A DNA stretch of 41,033 nucleotides from Nitrospira sp. UBA2083 (GTDB lineage Bacteria > Nitrospirota > Nitrospiria > Nitrospirales > Nitrospiraceae). The first letter of the stretch is position 1; every line of letters begins with the position of its first letter. A program made the position numbers and the translations under genes. The notes beneath the pieces are model-generated. The model had not been told where the DNA came from and did no database searches. It saw only the letters and a program-made list of their open reading frames with translations. This document shows, piece after piece, positions 9,293 to 18,067 of the stretch. Location: the NCBI GenBank assembly GCA_002331625.1, contig DCZN01000015.1, positions 549-41,581 on the forward strand. Direction: 5' to 3'.

Positions 9293-9802
9293 GTGCGAGT
9301 CAATCCCGATGAGTTGAGTCTGAAGGACAAAGTTGTCTTTATCAATCGAGTGGCAAAAGTTGTGAAGGGTGGAAAACGCTTCAACTTCTGTGCCCTTGTG
9401 GTTGTTGGTGATGGGCATGGTTGGGTAGGGATCGGGAAAGGAAAGGCTGCTGAGGTGCCGGTTGCGATCTCCAAGGCTGTCGAACAGGCCAAAAAGCACC
9501 TTGTTCATGTCCCCCTGAAAGGCGGAACTATTCCACACGAAGTCCATGGTCTTTTTGGCGGCGAGCATGTTCTCCTAAAGCCTGCTGTCGACGGAACAGG
9601 AATTATCGCTGGAGGGGCGGTTCGTGCGGTCGTGGAATTAGTCGGCGCCCATAATGTCATCGCGAAGACCTTGGGACGAGGGAATCCGTTTAATGCAGTC
9701 CGCGCCACGCTCGACGGGCTAACACAGTTAAGAAATATTGAAGATGTGCTTCGCTTCCGCCGCCAGGTGGGTGTCGAAGGGCTAGAAAGGGCTACGGTAT
9801 AG
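9293..9802 (+). CDS. rpsE: 30S ribosomal protein S5
   Basis: S5 works with S3 and S4 at the mRNA entrance and affects decoding accuracy. The 169-residue product has the double-stranded-RNA-like N-terminal domain ([38 protein letters not shown]) and the [18 protein letters not shown] motif of the C-terminal domain. It begins with GTG at 9293; GAGGGG at 9280-9285 is the likely binding site. rpmD follows after one base. Confidence 0.96.
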   Translation: MRVNPDELSLKDKVVFINRVAKVVKGGKRFNFCALVVVGDGHGWVGIGKGKAAEVPVAISKAVEQAKKHLVHVPLKGGTIPHEVHGLFGGEHVLLKPAVDGTGIIAGGAVRAVVELVGAHNVIAKTLGRGNPFNAVRATLDGLTQLRNIEDVLRFRRQVGVEGLERATV

Positions 9803-9803
9803 G

Positions 9804-10022
9804 ATGGGAGCGGTAAAGGCAGCACGAGCTCCAAAGTCTGAGGCTCAGAGTGTACGAGTGACGTTAAGGCGTAGTCCAATTGGAACACCGGAACGCCACC
9901 GACTCGTGTTGCGAGGACTTGGTCTTCGGCGTATTCGTCAGACGGTTGTCCATCCGGATACACCTCAGGTGCGTGGGATGATCCAAAAAGTGGGCTATCT
10001 GCTCGAGGTGAAACAGCCATGA
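9804..10022 (+). CDS. rpmD: 50S ribosomal protein L30
   Basis: L30 is a small, non-universal large-subunit protein. The 72-residue product has VRVTLRRSPIGTPERHRLVL and LGLRRIRQTVVHPDTPQVRG, the usual core of about 55-60 residues. The first 14 residues (basic, alanine-rich) extend the core modestly. The ATG lies one base after the rpsE stop, and the stop overlaps the rplO start (ATGA), which together fix the boundaries. Confidence 0.93.
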   Translation: MGAVKAARAPKSEAQSVRVTLRRSPIGTPERHRLVLRGLGLRRIRQTVVHPDTPQVRGMIQKVGYLLEVKQP

Positions 10023-10468
10023 ACCTTCATGATTTGGCTCCTGCTCGAGGAGCAAAAAAGCGCAGAAAGCGTATTGGGCGTGGGCCGGGATCAGGTCATG
10101 GAAAGACCGCAACGAAGGGTCATAAGGGACTTTTGGCTCGATCCGGAGGAGGAAAGAGACCGGGCTTTGAGGGTGGGCAGATGCCCCTGGTCAGAAGGCT
10201 CCCAAAGTTTGGATTTACGAATCCGTCTCGAGTCGAGTACGCCATCGTCAACCTCAAGAGTTTTGAACAATGGGCTGGAGAATCAACAATTACTCCGCAG
10301 GCGATGGTTGATGCTGGATTAGTAAAACGGAAGCGGCTGCCGATCAAGATTCTTGGGAGCGGTGAATTGAAAAAGTCGCTGGTTGTTCAGGCCCACAAGT
10401 TCAGTAAGTCCGCGGAAGCGAAGATCCAAGCAGCCGGAGGGCGAGTCGAGGTCATCGGCAGTGCTTGA
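10019..10468 (+). CDS. rplO: 50S ribosomal protein L15
   Basis: L15 is a late-assembly large-subunit protein. The 149-residue product shows the glycine/arginine-rich N-terminus (RIGRGPGSGHGKTATKGHKG), the GFEGGQMPLVRRLPKFGF motif and a compact C-terminal domain ending in AAGGRVEVIGSA. The start overlaps rpmD by four bases, and the last eight bases overlap the secY start, so the three genes are probably translationally coupled. Confidence 0.96.
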   Translation: MNLHDLAPARGAKKRRKRIGRGPGSGHGKTATKGHKGLLARSGGGKRPGFEGGQMPLVRRLPKFGFTNPSRVEYAIVNLKSFEQWAGESTITPQAMVDAGLVKRKRLPIKILGSGELKKSLVVQAHKFSKSAEAKIQAAGGRVEVIGSA

Positions 10469-11780
10469 ACGGCTCCTGACTAGTTTTCAGAATATCTTCA
10501 AGATCCCCGAGCTGCGTACTCGCGTGCTATTTACGCTCGGCATGCTGGTCGTGTATCGAGTTGGGTCCCACATCCCCACGCCCGGTATCAACGGTGAAGC
10601 CCTTTCTGAGTTTCTTCAAAAGCAGGGAGGGGCCTTACTCGGCTTCCTCGACATTTTCTCTGGCGGATCACTGTCGCGCCTGACGATTTTTGCGCTGGGC
10701 ATCATGCCGTACATCAGCGCATCGATTATTCTGCAGCTCTTGACGGTGGTCATTCCACACTTGACCAAGTTGGCCAAGGAAGGGGAACGGGGTCGGAAGA
10801 AGATCATTCAGTACACGCGCTTTGGAACAATCGGCATTGCGTTGATTCAGGGGTTCGGTATCGCCGTTGGACTTGAGCAAATGAATCAAGGCGCGTTCGT
10901 CCTCAATGCTGGTTGGGGGTTCCGACTCATGACGGTGATCACACTCACAGCCGGCACAGGGTTTCTGATGTGGCTGGGTGAACAGATTACTGAGCGCGGG
11001 ATTGGTAACGGGATCTCTTTGATCATCTTTGCAGGTATTGTCGCACGACTGCCGGCGGCTGTGGCTCAAACCTACAATCTGTATGAAATCGGACAGCTGA
11101 ATGCATTTTTACTGGTTGCCTTGGCTCTGTTGATGGTCGCAGTGGTTGGCGCGATCGTATTCCTAGAAAGCGGGCGGCGAAAAATTCCAGTTCAATATGC
11201 AAAACGGGTGATCGGACGACGGGTCTACGGGGGGCAGAGTACGCACATCCCACTGAAAATCAACACGGCTGGGGTCATCCCTCCCATATTTGCGTCTTCA
11301 ATCATTGCCTTTCCTGCGACCATTGCTGGATTTTTCGAGACGCCATGGGTGAAATCGATCGGAGCTCAATTGGCGCCGGGCTCACTACTTTATACGCTGA
11401 TGTATGTCGGACTGATTGTCTTTTTCTGTTTCTTCTATACGGCCGTGGTCCTCAACCCTGTTGATATGGCCGATAATATGAAGAAATACGGGGGGTTTAT
11501 TCCCGGGATCAGGCCGGGCCAACGAACGTCTGATTATATCTATAACGTTCTGACAAAGATTACCTTCGCGGGCTCCATCTATCTGGCTATCGTCTGCGTG
11601 ATCCCTGAATTTTTGATCTATAAATTGAATGTTCCCTTTTATTTCGGCGGCACGTCCCTGTTGATCGTCATAGGGGTAGGTCTCGATACGGCGCAACAGA
11701 TTGAATCTCATATGCTGATGCGGAACTATGACGGCTTCCTTGGAAAAGGAATGGCTCCATTGCGTGGGAGAAGTGGGTAA
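10461..11780 (+). CDS. secY: Protein translocase channel subunit SecY
   Basis: SecY is the ten-helix channel through which SecA pushes, and ribosomes insert, proteins across the inner membrane. The product (439 residues from the GTG at 10461) shows the hydrophobic segments in order, the plug-region motif GGSLSRLTIFALGIMPYISA, the GIGNGISLIIFAGI segment and the conserved C-terminal MRNYDGFLGKG region. The frame is open upstream inside rplO, but family alignment (LERLLTSFQNIFKIPELR) supports the GTG that overlaps the rplO stop. Its place before adk and map is standard. Confidence 0.96.
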   Translation: MLERLLTSFQNIFKIPELRTRVLFTLGMLVVYRVGSHIPTPGINGEALSEFLQKQGGALLGFLDIFSGGSLSRLTIFALGIMPYISASIILQLLTVVIPHLTKLAKEGERGRKKIIQYTRFGTIGIALIQGFGIAVGLEQMNQGAFVLNAGWGFRLMTVITLTAGTGFLMWLGEQITERGIGNGISLIIFAGIVARLPAAVAQTYNLYEIGQLNAFLLVALALLMVAVVGAIVFLESGRRKIPVQYAKRVIGRRVYGGQSTHIPLKINTAGVIPPIFASSIIAFPATIAGFFETPWVKSIGAQLAPGSLLYTLMYVGLIVFFCFFYTAVVLNPVDMADNMKKYGGFIPGIRPGQRTSDYIYNVLTKITFAGSIYLAIVCVIPEFLIYKLNVPFYFGGTSLLIVIGVGLDTAQQIESHMLMRNYDGFLGKGMAPLRGRSG

Positions 11781-11785
11781 GGGCC

Positions 11786-12442
11786 ATGCGGCTTGTGTTT
11801 CTTGGTGCTCCAGGTGTTGGGAAAGGCACGCAGGCTGATAAAGCCGCTGTTCAGTATGGTATCCGTAAAATTTCAACCGGCGATTTGCTGCGGGAAGCAG
11901 TTCGAAATCAGACGACACTAGGTCTTGAAGCAAAAGCGCATATGGATCAGGGACGCTTAGTCCCCGATTCAGTCGTGATAGGGCTTGTACGGGAGAAACT
12001 GGCGGATCCGTCCCACGCCACGGGCTTTATTCTTGACGGGTTTCCAAGGACGGTTCCTCAGGCAGAGGCGCTGGCCAAGGTACTTGCTGAGAGAGGCCTT
12101 CAGCTGGATCGCGTGGTTAATTTCAGGGTTCCTCGTGAGGAAATCGTCAAACGTCTGAGTGGACGCCGAAGTTGTCCCAATTGCCAGGCAACGTATCACG
12201 TCGAGTTCGCTCCGTCCAAACGCGGCGATCTCTGTGAACGGTGTGGTGAGACGTTGGTACAGCGAAGTGATGATCATCGGGAAGCGATTGAGACGCGTCT
12301 TCGTGTGTACGAGGACCAGACAGCGCCATTAATCACGTTTTATGAGAAGCAGCGGGTATTGGCAGATCTGAACGGTGCCGAGGCAGTTGAAACTGTCTAT
12401 CGCAACCTCGTGAAAGCGCTCGCAATACCACAGACGGCATGA
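11786..12442 (+). CDS. adk: Adenylate kinase, zinc-LID type
   Basis: Adenylate kinase interconverts ATP + AMP and 2 ADP in the cytoplasm. The 218-residue product has the P-loop GAPGVGKGT at residues 7-15, the FILDGFPRT nucleotide-binding motif, and a long LID with two CxxC pairs (CPNC and CERC) that should bind zinc. It starts 5 bp after secY, with its stop overlapping map by four bases. All key residues are present and length is typical of the long form. Confidence 0.97.
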   Translation: MRLVFLGAPGVGKGTQADKAAVQYGIRKISTGDLLREAVRNQTTLGLEAKAHMDQGRLVPDSVVIGLVREKLADPSHATGFILDGFPRTVPQAEALAKVLAERGLQLDRVVNFRVPREEIVKRLSGRRSCPNCQATYHVEFAPSKRGDLCERCGETLVQRSDDHREAIETRLRVYEDQTAPLITFYEKQRVLADLNGAEAVETVYRNLVKALAIPQTA

Positions 12443-13197
12443 TCATTCTAAAAACGCCCGCCGAGATTGCCGTGATGGCAGAGGCGTCAAAGGTGGTCGC
12501 TGAAGCGCTCGAGATTGTGAAGCAGGCAGTCTGTCCAGGTATCAGCACGCAGGAGCTGGATGATATCGCTGAGGAGGCGATACGCGCCAGAGGGGCTGTT
12601 CCGGCATTCAAGGGTTACCGGAACTATCCGAAGACCCTCTGTGCCTCCGTGAATGAACAAGTTGTGCATGGGATCCCTTCAAAGCGAAAGCTAAAGGAAG
12701 GGGATATCATTGGGCTGGATCTCGGTGCTATTGTGGGTGGGTTTTATGGGGATTCAGCTGTAACGGTCGCGGTTGGTCAGATCCCAGGGGATATAGCTAA
12801 ATTGGTTCAGGTCACACAAGAGGCACTCTATTTAGGGATCAAGCAGGCGGTGGTTGGTAACAGATTGACAGACATATCGAACGCTGTGCAGCAGCATGTT
12901 GAATCTGCTGGGTTTTCTGTTGTCACTGAGTTTGTAGGGCATGGAATTGGTCGGCAGCTGCACGAGGAGCCCCAAGTCCCTAACTATGGGAAGCCCGGTC
13001 AGGGGCCTCGATTGCAAACAGGTATGGTTTTGGCGATCGAGCCAATGGTGAATATGGGGCGAAGTGCCGTTCGCATTCTTGACGATCGGTGGACTGCGGT
13101 CACGGTCGATGGGAGTCTCTCCGCACACTTCGAGCATACAATTGCCATTCAGCCAAGTGGAGCACCTCGTATATTGAGCCTATTGGAAAAGGTCTAG
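12439..13197 (+). CDS. map: Methionine aminopeptidase, type I
   Basis: This enzyme removes the initiator methionine from new proteins. The 252-residue product carries the pita-bread metal ligands: two aspartates in LDLGAIVGGFYGDSAVT, the histidine in GHGIGRQLHEEP, the glutamate of LAIEPM and the late glutamate in HFEHTIAI. No N-terminal zinc-finger or SH3 extension is present. The ATG overlaps the adk stop. It sits in the common secY-adk-map-infA order. Confidence 0.97.
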   Translation: MIILKTPAEIAVMAEASKVVAEALEIVKQAVCPGISTQELDDIAEEAIRARGAVPAFKGYRNYPKTLCASVNEQVVHGIPSKRKLKEGDIIGLDLGAIVGGFYGDSAVTVAVGQIPGDIAKLVQVTQEALYLGIKQAVVGNRLTDISNAVQQHVESAGFSVVTEFVGHGIGRQLHEEPQVPNYGKPGQGPRLQTGMVLAIEPMVNMGRSAVRILDDRWTAVTVDGSLSAHFEHTIAIQPSGAPRILSLLEKV

Positions 13198-13227
13198 GCA
13201 GGCCAGCAGGAAAGAGCACAAGACGAC

Positions 13228-13446
13228 GTGGCAAAAGAAGATATTATTGAGGTGCAAGGGTCGGTAGCTGAGACGCTTCCAAACGCTATGTTTCGGGTTA
13301 AGCTGGACAATGGCCATATCATATTGGCTCATATCTCGGGGAAAATGCGAATGCATTTTATCCGTATTCTTCCTGGCGATAAGGTCACGGTGGAAATGTC
13401 GCCGTACGATTTGACCAGGGGGCGAATCACCTATCGCTTTAAGTAA
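13228..13446 (+). CDS. infA: Translation initiation factor IF-1
   Basis: IF-1 occupies the A-site of the 30S subunit during initiation. The 72-residue protein is a single OB fold with the family strings [20 protein letters not shown] and [19 protein letters not shown], and ends RGRITYRFK. It starts with GTG at 13228; AGGAAAGAG at 13208-13216 is the nearest purine-rich site. Length is exactly that of the family. Confidence 0.97.
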   Translation: MAKEDIIEVQGSVAETLPNAMFRVKLDNGHIILAHISGKMRMHFIRILPGDKVTVEMSPYDLTRGRITYRFK

Positions 13447-13464
13447 TGGGAGTTGGGAATAGTC

Positions 13465-13578
13465 ATGAAGGTCAAATCGTCAGTCAAGCCCATCTGTGCT
13501 AAGTGCAAGGTCGTACGACGTCGTGGGGTTGTCCGGATCCTATGCAAAAACCCACGCCATAAGCAGAGACAGGGTTGA
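13465..13578 (+). CDS. rpmJ: 50S ribosomal protein L36, zinc-binding
   Basis: L36 is the smallest large-subunit protein. Reading from the ATG at 13465 gives 37 residues, [18 protein letters not shown] followed by a basic segment with [14 protein letters not shown]. Three cysteines and one histidine in the C-x2-C-x12-C-x4-H pattern form the zinc site of the C+ form. It lies 18 bp after infA, the expected place. The short length makes it easy to miss, but motif and position leave little doubt. Confidence 0.95.
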   Translation: MKVKSSVKPICAKCKVVRRRGVVRILCKNPRHKQRQG

Positions 13579-13596
13579 AGAGAAGTGCCGAGCGAT

Positions 13597-13671
13597 GAGT
13601 GCTGAGTTCGGAGCCGGCATCACAGATTAGGTCCGATGAGGAGATTTCTCATTCTTTAGATCTCAGCACTC
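13597..13671. repeat. 10-bp inverted repeat in the rpmJ-rpsM spacer
   Basis: GAGTGCTGAG at 13597-13606 is exactly complementary, in reverse, to CTCAGCACTC at 13662-13671. A smaller inverted pair, ATGAG and CTCAT, sits between them near 13636-13652. The 108-bp spacer is the largest within the alpha-type part of the cluster. In RNA this could fold into a long hairpin ahead of rpsM. It could be a leader element or a degenerate copy of an intergenic repeat. There is no T-run, so a terminator is unlikely. Confidence 0.5.
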
Positions 13672-13686
13672 AGAACTGGAGGGGAA

Positions 13687-14085
13687 ATGGCACGTATTGC
13701 GGGAATTGATTTGCCACGGAATAAACGCACGGATATCGGGCTGACGTACATTTACGGGATCGGACGGACTTCAGCCAGACAGATCCTCGATGAAGCCGGT
13801 ATCGATGGGGCTACCCGTGTGAAGGATTTAAGTGAAGACAAGATCGTGAAGTTGCGTGAAATTATTGAGCGCGATTACCGAGTCGAAGGAGATCTTCGCA
13901 AAGAAGTATCACTGAATATCAAGCGGCTGGTTGATACCGGAACCTACCGGGGGCTCCGCCATCGGAAAGGATTGCCTGTTCGAGGTCAACGCACAAAAAC
14001 GAATGCGAGGACCCGTAAAGGGCGTCGTGCCGGTGTGAGTAGTAAACCAAGACCGACTGCAACGAAACCAGGGCCAAGTGCCTAA
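13687..14085 (+). CDS. rpsM: 30S ribosomal protein S13
   Basis: S13 in the head contacts the large subunit and P-site tRNA. The 132-residue product opens [19 protein letters not shown], has the [14 protein letters not shown] motif (a helix-two-turn-helix) and a basic tail with [20 protein letters not shown]. The ATG at 13687 follows GGAGGGGA at 13678-13685, a strong binding site. The tail beyond the conserved block is slightly longer than in E. coli. Confidence 0.96.
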   Translation: MARIAGIDLPRNKRTDIGLTYIYGIGRTSARQILDEAGIDGATRVKDLSEDKIVKLREIIERDYRVEGDLRKEVSLNIKRLVDTGTYRGLRHRKGLPVRGQRTKTNARTRKGRRAGVSSKPRPTATKPGPSA

Positions 14086-14112
14086 TCTGCTGCACCATCG
14101 AGAGGAGCTGGC

Positions 14113-14496
14113 ATGAGCGTAAAAAAAGGCAAAAAGAAGGAGCGTCGGATCGTACAGAGCGGAGTGGCGCATGTTCAGGCCTCGTTCAACAATACGATCG
14201 TGACGATCACGGACATGAGTGGCAACACGGTGGTGTGGGCCAGCGCAGGGAATCAAGGGTTCAAGGGGTCACGGAAAAGTACTCCCTTTGCTGCGCAGCG
14301 CGCTGGGGAAGCGGCCGCGAGAAAGGCCATGGAGAGCGGGATGCGGCAAGTGGACGTCTATGTCAACGGACCAGGGTCTGGTAGAGAGTCGGCTATTCGT
14401 TCACTGCAAGGGGCGGGGTTGCGAATTAACCTGATTCGAGATGTCACGCCGATTCCGCATAATGGATGCCGTCCCCCAAAACGACGTCGGGTCTAA
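14113..14496 (+). CDS. rpsK: 30S ribosomal protein S11
   Basis: S11 lines the mRNA exit on the platform. The 127-residue sequence contains [18 protein letters not shown], the [19 protein letters not shown] block and the signature [18 protein letters not shown] end. The ATG at 14113 is preceded by GAGAGGAG at 14100-14107. Its 88-bp downstream gap holds a GAGGAGG site serving rpsD and nothing else recognised. Confidence 0.97.
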   Translation: MSVKKGKKKERRIVQSGVAHVQASFNNTIVTITDMSGNTVVWASAGNQGFKGSRKSTPFAAQRAGEAAARKAMESGMRQVDVYVNGPGSGRESAIRSLQGAGLRINLIRDVTPIPHNGCRPPKRRRV

Positions 14497-14584
14497 GACT
14501 GAGAAGTGAATGACGCGCTGGTTTTAGGATTCCATATGACGCAACTTTCAACCAATCGGTAAGCTCTTTTCCGAGGAGGCATCA

Positions 14585-15211
14585 GTGGCAAAGTATCGTG
14601 GTCCTGTCTGTCGGTTGTGTCGGCGAGAAGGTGAAAAGCTCTTTCTCAAGGGCACTCGCTGTATGACGGAGAAGTGTGCCATCGAACGTCGGAGCTATCC
14701 CCCAGGGCAGCATGGGCAAGGGCGTCAGAGAACGTCGGAGTATAGCCTCCAACTTCGAGAGAAACAAAAACTCCGTCGTATTTATGGCCTTCAGGAATGC
14801 CAATTTCGAGGTGTGTTCGAACGTGCCGAGCGCCAGACTGGTGTGACCGGAGACGCCTTGTTGCGTTTGCTCGAATGTCGCTTAGACAATGTGGCCTATC
14901 GATTGGGGTTTGGGGCTTCGCGTAAACAAGCTCGTCAGCTGGTCAGCCATGGTCATTTCACGGTCAACGGCAAGAAGATTACCGTGGCCGGTGCGTTGGT
15001 CAAGTCGGGCGATGTCATTGAGATTCGCGAGAAGAGTCGCGATATGGTTGCAATCCAGGCAGCATTGGAATCCGTCGATAGCCGAGGAATCCCTGATTGG
15101 CTTGAGCTGGATAAAGGTGCGTTCAAAGGAATCGTGCGTGCGCTTCCGGCTAAGGAGCAGATCACGTTACCCGTGAACGAACAGATGGTGGTGGAACTCT
15201 ACTCACGGTAA
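14585..15211 (+). CDS. rpsD: 30S ribosomal protein S4, zinc-binding
   Basis: S4 nucleates small-subunit assembly and, in E. coli, represses the alpha operon. The 208-residue product has four N-terminal cysteines (C9 and C12, then two near residues 26-31), marking the C+ form, and an S4 RNA-binding domain with the LDNVAYRLGFGASRKQARQL and GHFTVNGKK segments. It starts with GTG at 14585 behind a strong GAGGAGG site (14573-14579). Confidence 0.96.
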   Translation: MAKYRGPVCRLCRREGEKLFLKGTRCMTEKCAIERRSYPPGQHGQGRQRTSEYSLQLREKQKLRRIYGLQECQFRGVFERAERQTGVTGDALLRLLECRLDNVAYRLGFGASRKQARQLVSHGHFTVNGKKITVAGALVKSGDVIEIREKSRDMVAIQAALESVDSRGIPDWLELDKGAFKGIVRALPAKEQITLPVNEQMVVELYSR

Positions 15212-15288
15212 CCCACTGGTCGTGCTGGTTGTCGGTCAAACTATAAGCTGTCAATGTGTCTGTCACTCGATGGTATGGAGGGTGGGTC

Positions 15289-16293
15289 ATGATCAAAGCG
15301 ATGAAGGACTTTCAGATCCCAATGCGGGTGGAAGTCGACAAGGATGCGCATTCCCCCACATTCGGGCGGTTCACAACGGAAGCGTTTGAACGGGGGTTCG
15401 GCACCACAATTGGTAACGCCCTCCGTCGCATTTTGTTGTCGTCGCTTACGGGGGCCGCTGTTACGACGGTGAAGATTGAAGGAGTTGTGCATGAGTTTTC
15501 TACGATCTCGGGTGTGACAGAAGATGTGACCGCAATCATTTTGAATATCAAAAGTCTCCGTCTGGCAGTCCATACGGACAAGCCAAAGACGATTCGTTTG
15601 AAAAAGAAAGGGCCGGGAGAGGCCAAAGGCTCCGATATTCTTCATGATGCCGACGTGACAATTTTGACCCCTGATTTGCACATCGCCACCTTGGACAAAG
15701 ACGCCACGTTAGATATTGAAATGATGGTCAAGCATGGGCGTGGGTATGTTCCGGCTGAGCGGAATAAGGAAGAAGGATTACCGATTGGAGTGATTGCCAT
15801 CGACTCTATCTTTTCACCGATCAAACGTGTGAATTTCCATGTCGAAAATGCTCGAGTTGGGCGTATGACGGACTATGACAAGCTGACCATGGAGATCTGG
15901 ACGGATGGGACCATCAGCCCTCGTGACGCGCTTTCTACCGGGGCCAGTATCTTGCGCGAGCATCTGGATATCTTTATCAATCCAGAGGAACGAAGTGAAG
16001 GGAAGAGTGAGGCGGGGTCTGAAGAGTCTCAGCGGGAAGTGAACAAAAACCTCTTGCGCAGTGTGAATGAGCTGGAATTGTCCGTGCGAGCGGCCAATTG
16101 CTTGAAGAATGCGAATATCAAGACGATCGCCGATCTTGTCCAGAAGTCGGAAGGGGAGATGCTCCGAACCAAGAACTTTGGGAAGAAATCTCTCAATGAA
16201 ATTAAGGAAATTCTTACTGAGATGGGGCTTTCATTAGGGACAAAGGTAGAGGCTGCTTCTTCTCCACATAATGGGAGCCAGAAATCTGAATGA
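15289..16293 (+). CDS. rpoA: DNA-directed RNA polymerase alpha subunit
   Basis: Alpha dimerises to nucleate RNA polymerase assembly and its C-terminal domain touches UP elements and activators. The 334-residue product has the N-terminal assembly domain with the [20 protein letters not shown] motif near residues 35-55, a charged linker around 230-255 (glutamate/serine rich), and the C-terminal domain with [20 protein letters not shown]. The ATG at 15289 has GGAGGG at 15278-15283; an in-frame GTG at 15256 is less likely. It precedes rplQ as usual. Confidence 0.97.
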   Translation: MIKAMKDFQIPMRVEVDKDAHSPTFGRFTTEAFERGFGTTIGNALRRILLSSLTGAAVTTVKIEGVVHEFSTISGVTEDVTAIILNIKSLRLAVHTDKPKTIRLKKKGPGEAKGSDILHDADVTILTPDLHIATLDKDATLDIEMMVKHGRGYVPAERNKEEGLPIGVIAIDSIFSPIKRVNFHVENARVGRMTDYDKLTMEIWTDGTISPRDALSTGASILREHLDIFINPEERSEGKSEAGSEESQREVNKNLLRSVNELELSVRAANCLKNANIKTIADLVQKSEGEMLRTKNFGKKSLNEIKEILTEMGLSLGTKVEAASSPHNGSQKSE

Positions 16294-16317
16294 CGATTTC
16301 TAGCCAAGGGGAACATT

Positions 16318-16749
16318 GTGCGACATAGAAAAAAAGGACGACAACTTGGGCGACAGACCAAGCACCGTGGGGCGCTGTTCAGAAATCTCGTGACCTCGCT
16401 GTTGGACCAAGAGCGTATTGAGACGACAGGGGCTAAAGCGAAAGAGATACGAGGGTTTACAGATCGTATGATCACCCTTGGGAAGGAAGGAACGCTTCCT
16501 GCGCGCCGCCGGGCATTGGGATTTTTGCGCAGCAAGGCTGTTGTATCGAAGCTTTTCAGCGATGTTGCAGCACGGTTTAAGGATCGACCTGGCGGATACA
16601 CCAGAATCGTTAAAACTCGCCGCCGTATTGGTGATGCGGCCGAGATGGTTGCAATCGAGTTGGTTTCTCGCCAGGAGATAACTCCTAAGAAGCGATCAGG
16701 TGATCGTGCGGGACAGCCTGCACCGAGTGAGGCCGGAACCTCGACCTAG
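16318..16749 (+). CDS. rplQ: 50S ribosomal protein L17
   Basis: L17 lies near the tunnel exit. The 143-residue product starts [20 protein letters not shown] and contains [20 protein letters not shown] and the [20 protein letters not shown] segment. It begins with GTG at 16318 following AAGGGGA at 16306-16312. A short proline/alanine/serine-rich tail follows the conserved core. It is the last gene before a strong terminator. Confidence 0.96.
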   Translation: MRHRKKGRQLGRQTKHRGALFRNLVTSLLDQERIETTGAKAKEIRGFTDRMITLGKEGTLPARRRALGFLRSKAVVSKLFSDVAARFKDRPGGYTRIVKTRRRIGDAAEMVAIELVSRQEITPKKRSGDRAGQPAPSEAGTST

Positions 16750-16781
16750 TTTCGGATCGATACGACTAAAGAGAAAAACCG

Positions 16782-16821
16782 AAAGACTCCCACGTGTCTC
16801 CACGTGGGAGTCTTTTTATTT
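16782..16821 (+). terminator. Rho-independent terminator of the ribosomal protein cluster
   Basis: A perfect 15-bp stem pairs AAAGACTCCCACGTG (16782-16796) with its reverse complement at 16801-16815 around a TCTC loop. It is followed directly by a T-rich run (TTTTTATTTT counting from the stem end). It begins 32 bp after the rplQ stop. This is the only strong terminator seen in the first 16.8 kb, so the genes from rpsJ on may share transcripts ending here. Confidence 0.95.
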
Positions 16822-16844
16822 TGAGTTCCTACGGAGACGTTTAC

Positions 16845-16873
16845 TTGACATAAGACGAATGCTAAGATCATGC
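16845..16873 (+). promoter_or_regulatory. Possible promoter for the lpt-rpoN genes
   Basis: A consensus TTGACA lies at 16845-16850, between the rplQ terminator and lptC. The best -10-like hexamer, TAAGAT at 16863-16868, is only 12 bases away, too close for standard sigma-70 spacing; at 17 bases the sequence is poor. A promoter is needed here because transcription from upstream should stop at 16821, but its exact form is unclear. Confidence 0.35.
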
Positions 16874-16914
16874 CAGACATGAGAATAGACCTATGTTCGG
16901 AGAATTCATAAGGG

Positions 16915-17487
16915 ATGTGGAAACGTATCGCGCAACGGTCCCTTCTTGCAGTAAGCGTATTACTGACCCTGTTTCTTGGGTATCTTCTCTTCAGAAATGC
17001 TGGTTCGACACCTAGTAGCCGGCACACCTCTCCCGGATCAATTGAACAAGCAGATGCCAAACTTGTGGAGTTTACTTTTACCCAGTCGAAGGGCGAGGTC
17101 GTTCAATGGCAAATACAGGCGAAGCAGGCACGGCTATTTGAGCAAGAAAAACGAGCAGTCCTTCGTGAGGTGGTTCTCACGTTCTACGGTGGAGCGGGAG
17201 AGGAAGTGACCGTTCGTGGTGAAGAGGGCACCTTTAATACCGCTACCAAGGATTTTACATTGGCGAATCAGGAAGTCCCTATTGTTGTAGAGACCAGAAG
17301 TGGTTATACCATTTACACCAACCATTTAGAATGGGCAGACGCCGCACGAGAAATTCGAACGGGAGCTCCGGTCCGGATTGTGGGGCGTGGTCTTGAGATC
17401 AGAGGACAAGGACTAATGGGGCGTATGGAGTCCGAAGAGTTTGAGGTGTTACACGATGTCCATGTGGATCTGGTGCCTACTTCTTAA
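16915..17487 (+). CDS. lptC: LPS export protein LptC
   Basis: LptC is a bitopic inner-membrane protein that passes lipopolysaccharide from the LptBFG transporter to LptA. The 190-residue product has one N-terminal hydrophobic helix (about residues 9-26, LLAVSVLLTLFLGYLLF) and a periplasmic beta-jellyroll region with the pattern WQIQAKQARLFEQEKRAVLR and GEEGTFNTATKDFTL typical of the OstA/LptC fold. Sequence conservation in this family is low, so the call leans also on the adjacent lptA and lptB. Its 3' end overlaps lptA by about 32 bp. Confidence 0.9.
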   Translation: MWKRIAQRSLLAVSVLLTLFLGYLLFRNAGSTPSSRHTSPGSIEQADAKLVEFTFTQSKGEVVQWQIQAKQARLFEQEKRAVLREVVLTFYGGAGEEVTVRGEEGTFNTATKDFTLANQEVPIVVETRSGYTIYTNHLEWADAAREIRTGAPVRIVGRGLEIRGQGLMGRMESEEFEVLHDVHVDLVPTS

Positions 17488-18067
17488 TGTGCTCTTCGTC
17501 GGGTCCACGTCAGCGGCTCCCTCACAAGAATCCGGGAACCTCAAGCGGAGTATCGAAGCGACCGGTGCTCCGACCACCATTACGTCTAAGAAAATGACGG
17601 TACGGAACCAGGAGAGCCAGGCAGTATTCGAAGGGACAGTTGTGCTGACTCGAGGCCCCTTGGTCGTCCACTCAGATCGGATGGTGGTACTGTTTCATCC
17701 TAAGAACCGTGACCTCACAGCATCGTTACGTGACGGTGCAGATCATCGTGAATCCATACGGAGCTCCTCGATCTCTCCAGTGAGCGGTGCTGGATCTACG
17801 ATGTCGAATCGTTCAGTGAGCCGTGTTGAAGCGATTGGCGAGATGCATCACGTCAAAATCAAATACGAGAATGGCAGCGCGACCTGCCAAAAAGCGGTGT
17901 ATTTTGCGGATGGAGAGAGGATTGTGTTGACAGGCGATCCTGTGGCTTGGGAAAAGGGCACACGGGTCAGTGGTAGACAGATTACTATCTACTTGGCAGA
18001 GGAACGGAGCGTGGTGGAAGGAGACTCTCACATCCATATTGAAAGTGAAGGGCAGAACGGACCATGA
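17456..18067 (+). CDS. lptA: Periplasmic LPS-bridge protein LptA
   Basis: LptA forms the periplasmic bridge carrying lipopolysaccharide to the outer membrane. The product (203 residues from the ATG at 17456) has a signal peptide, MSMWIWCLLLNVLFVGSTSA, and then the OstA-like repeats: ITSKKMTVRNQESQAVFEGT, VVHSDRMVVLF, and later CQKAVYFADGERIVLTGDP. GAGG at 17443-17446 supports this start; a TTG at 17441 and an ATG at 17462 are alternatives. A serine-rich insert of about 30 residues near the middle separates the repeats. The stop overlaps lptB by four bases. Confidence 0.9.
   Translation: MSMWIWCLLLNVLFVGSTSAAPSQESGNLKRSIEATGAPTTITSKKMTVRNQESQAVFEGTVVLTRGPLVVHSDRMVVLFHPKNRDLTASLRDGADHRESIRSSSISPVSGAGSTMSNRSVSRVEAIGEMHHVKIKYENGSATCQKAVYFADGERIVLTGDPVAWEKGTRVSGRQITIYLAEERSVVEGDSHIHIESEGQNGP

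Noticed and set aside
10383..10460. Upstream extension of secY inside rplO
   Set aside because: The frame is open, but the encoded residues are the out-of-frame reading of rplO; family alignment fits the GTG at 10461.
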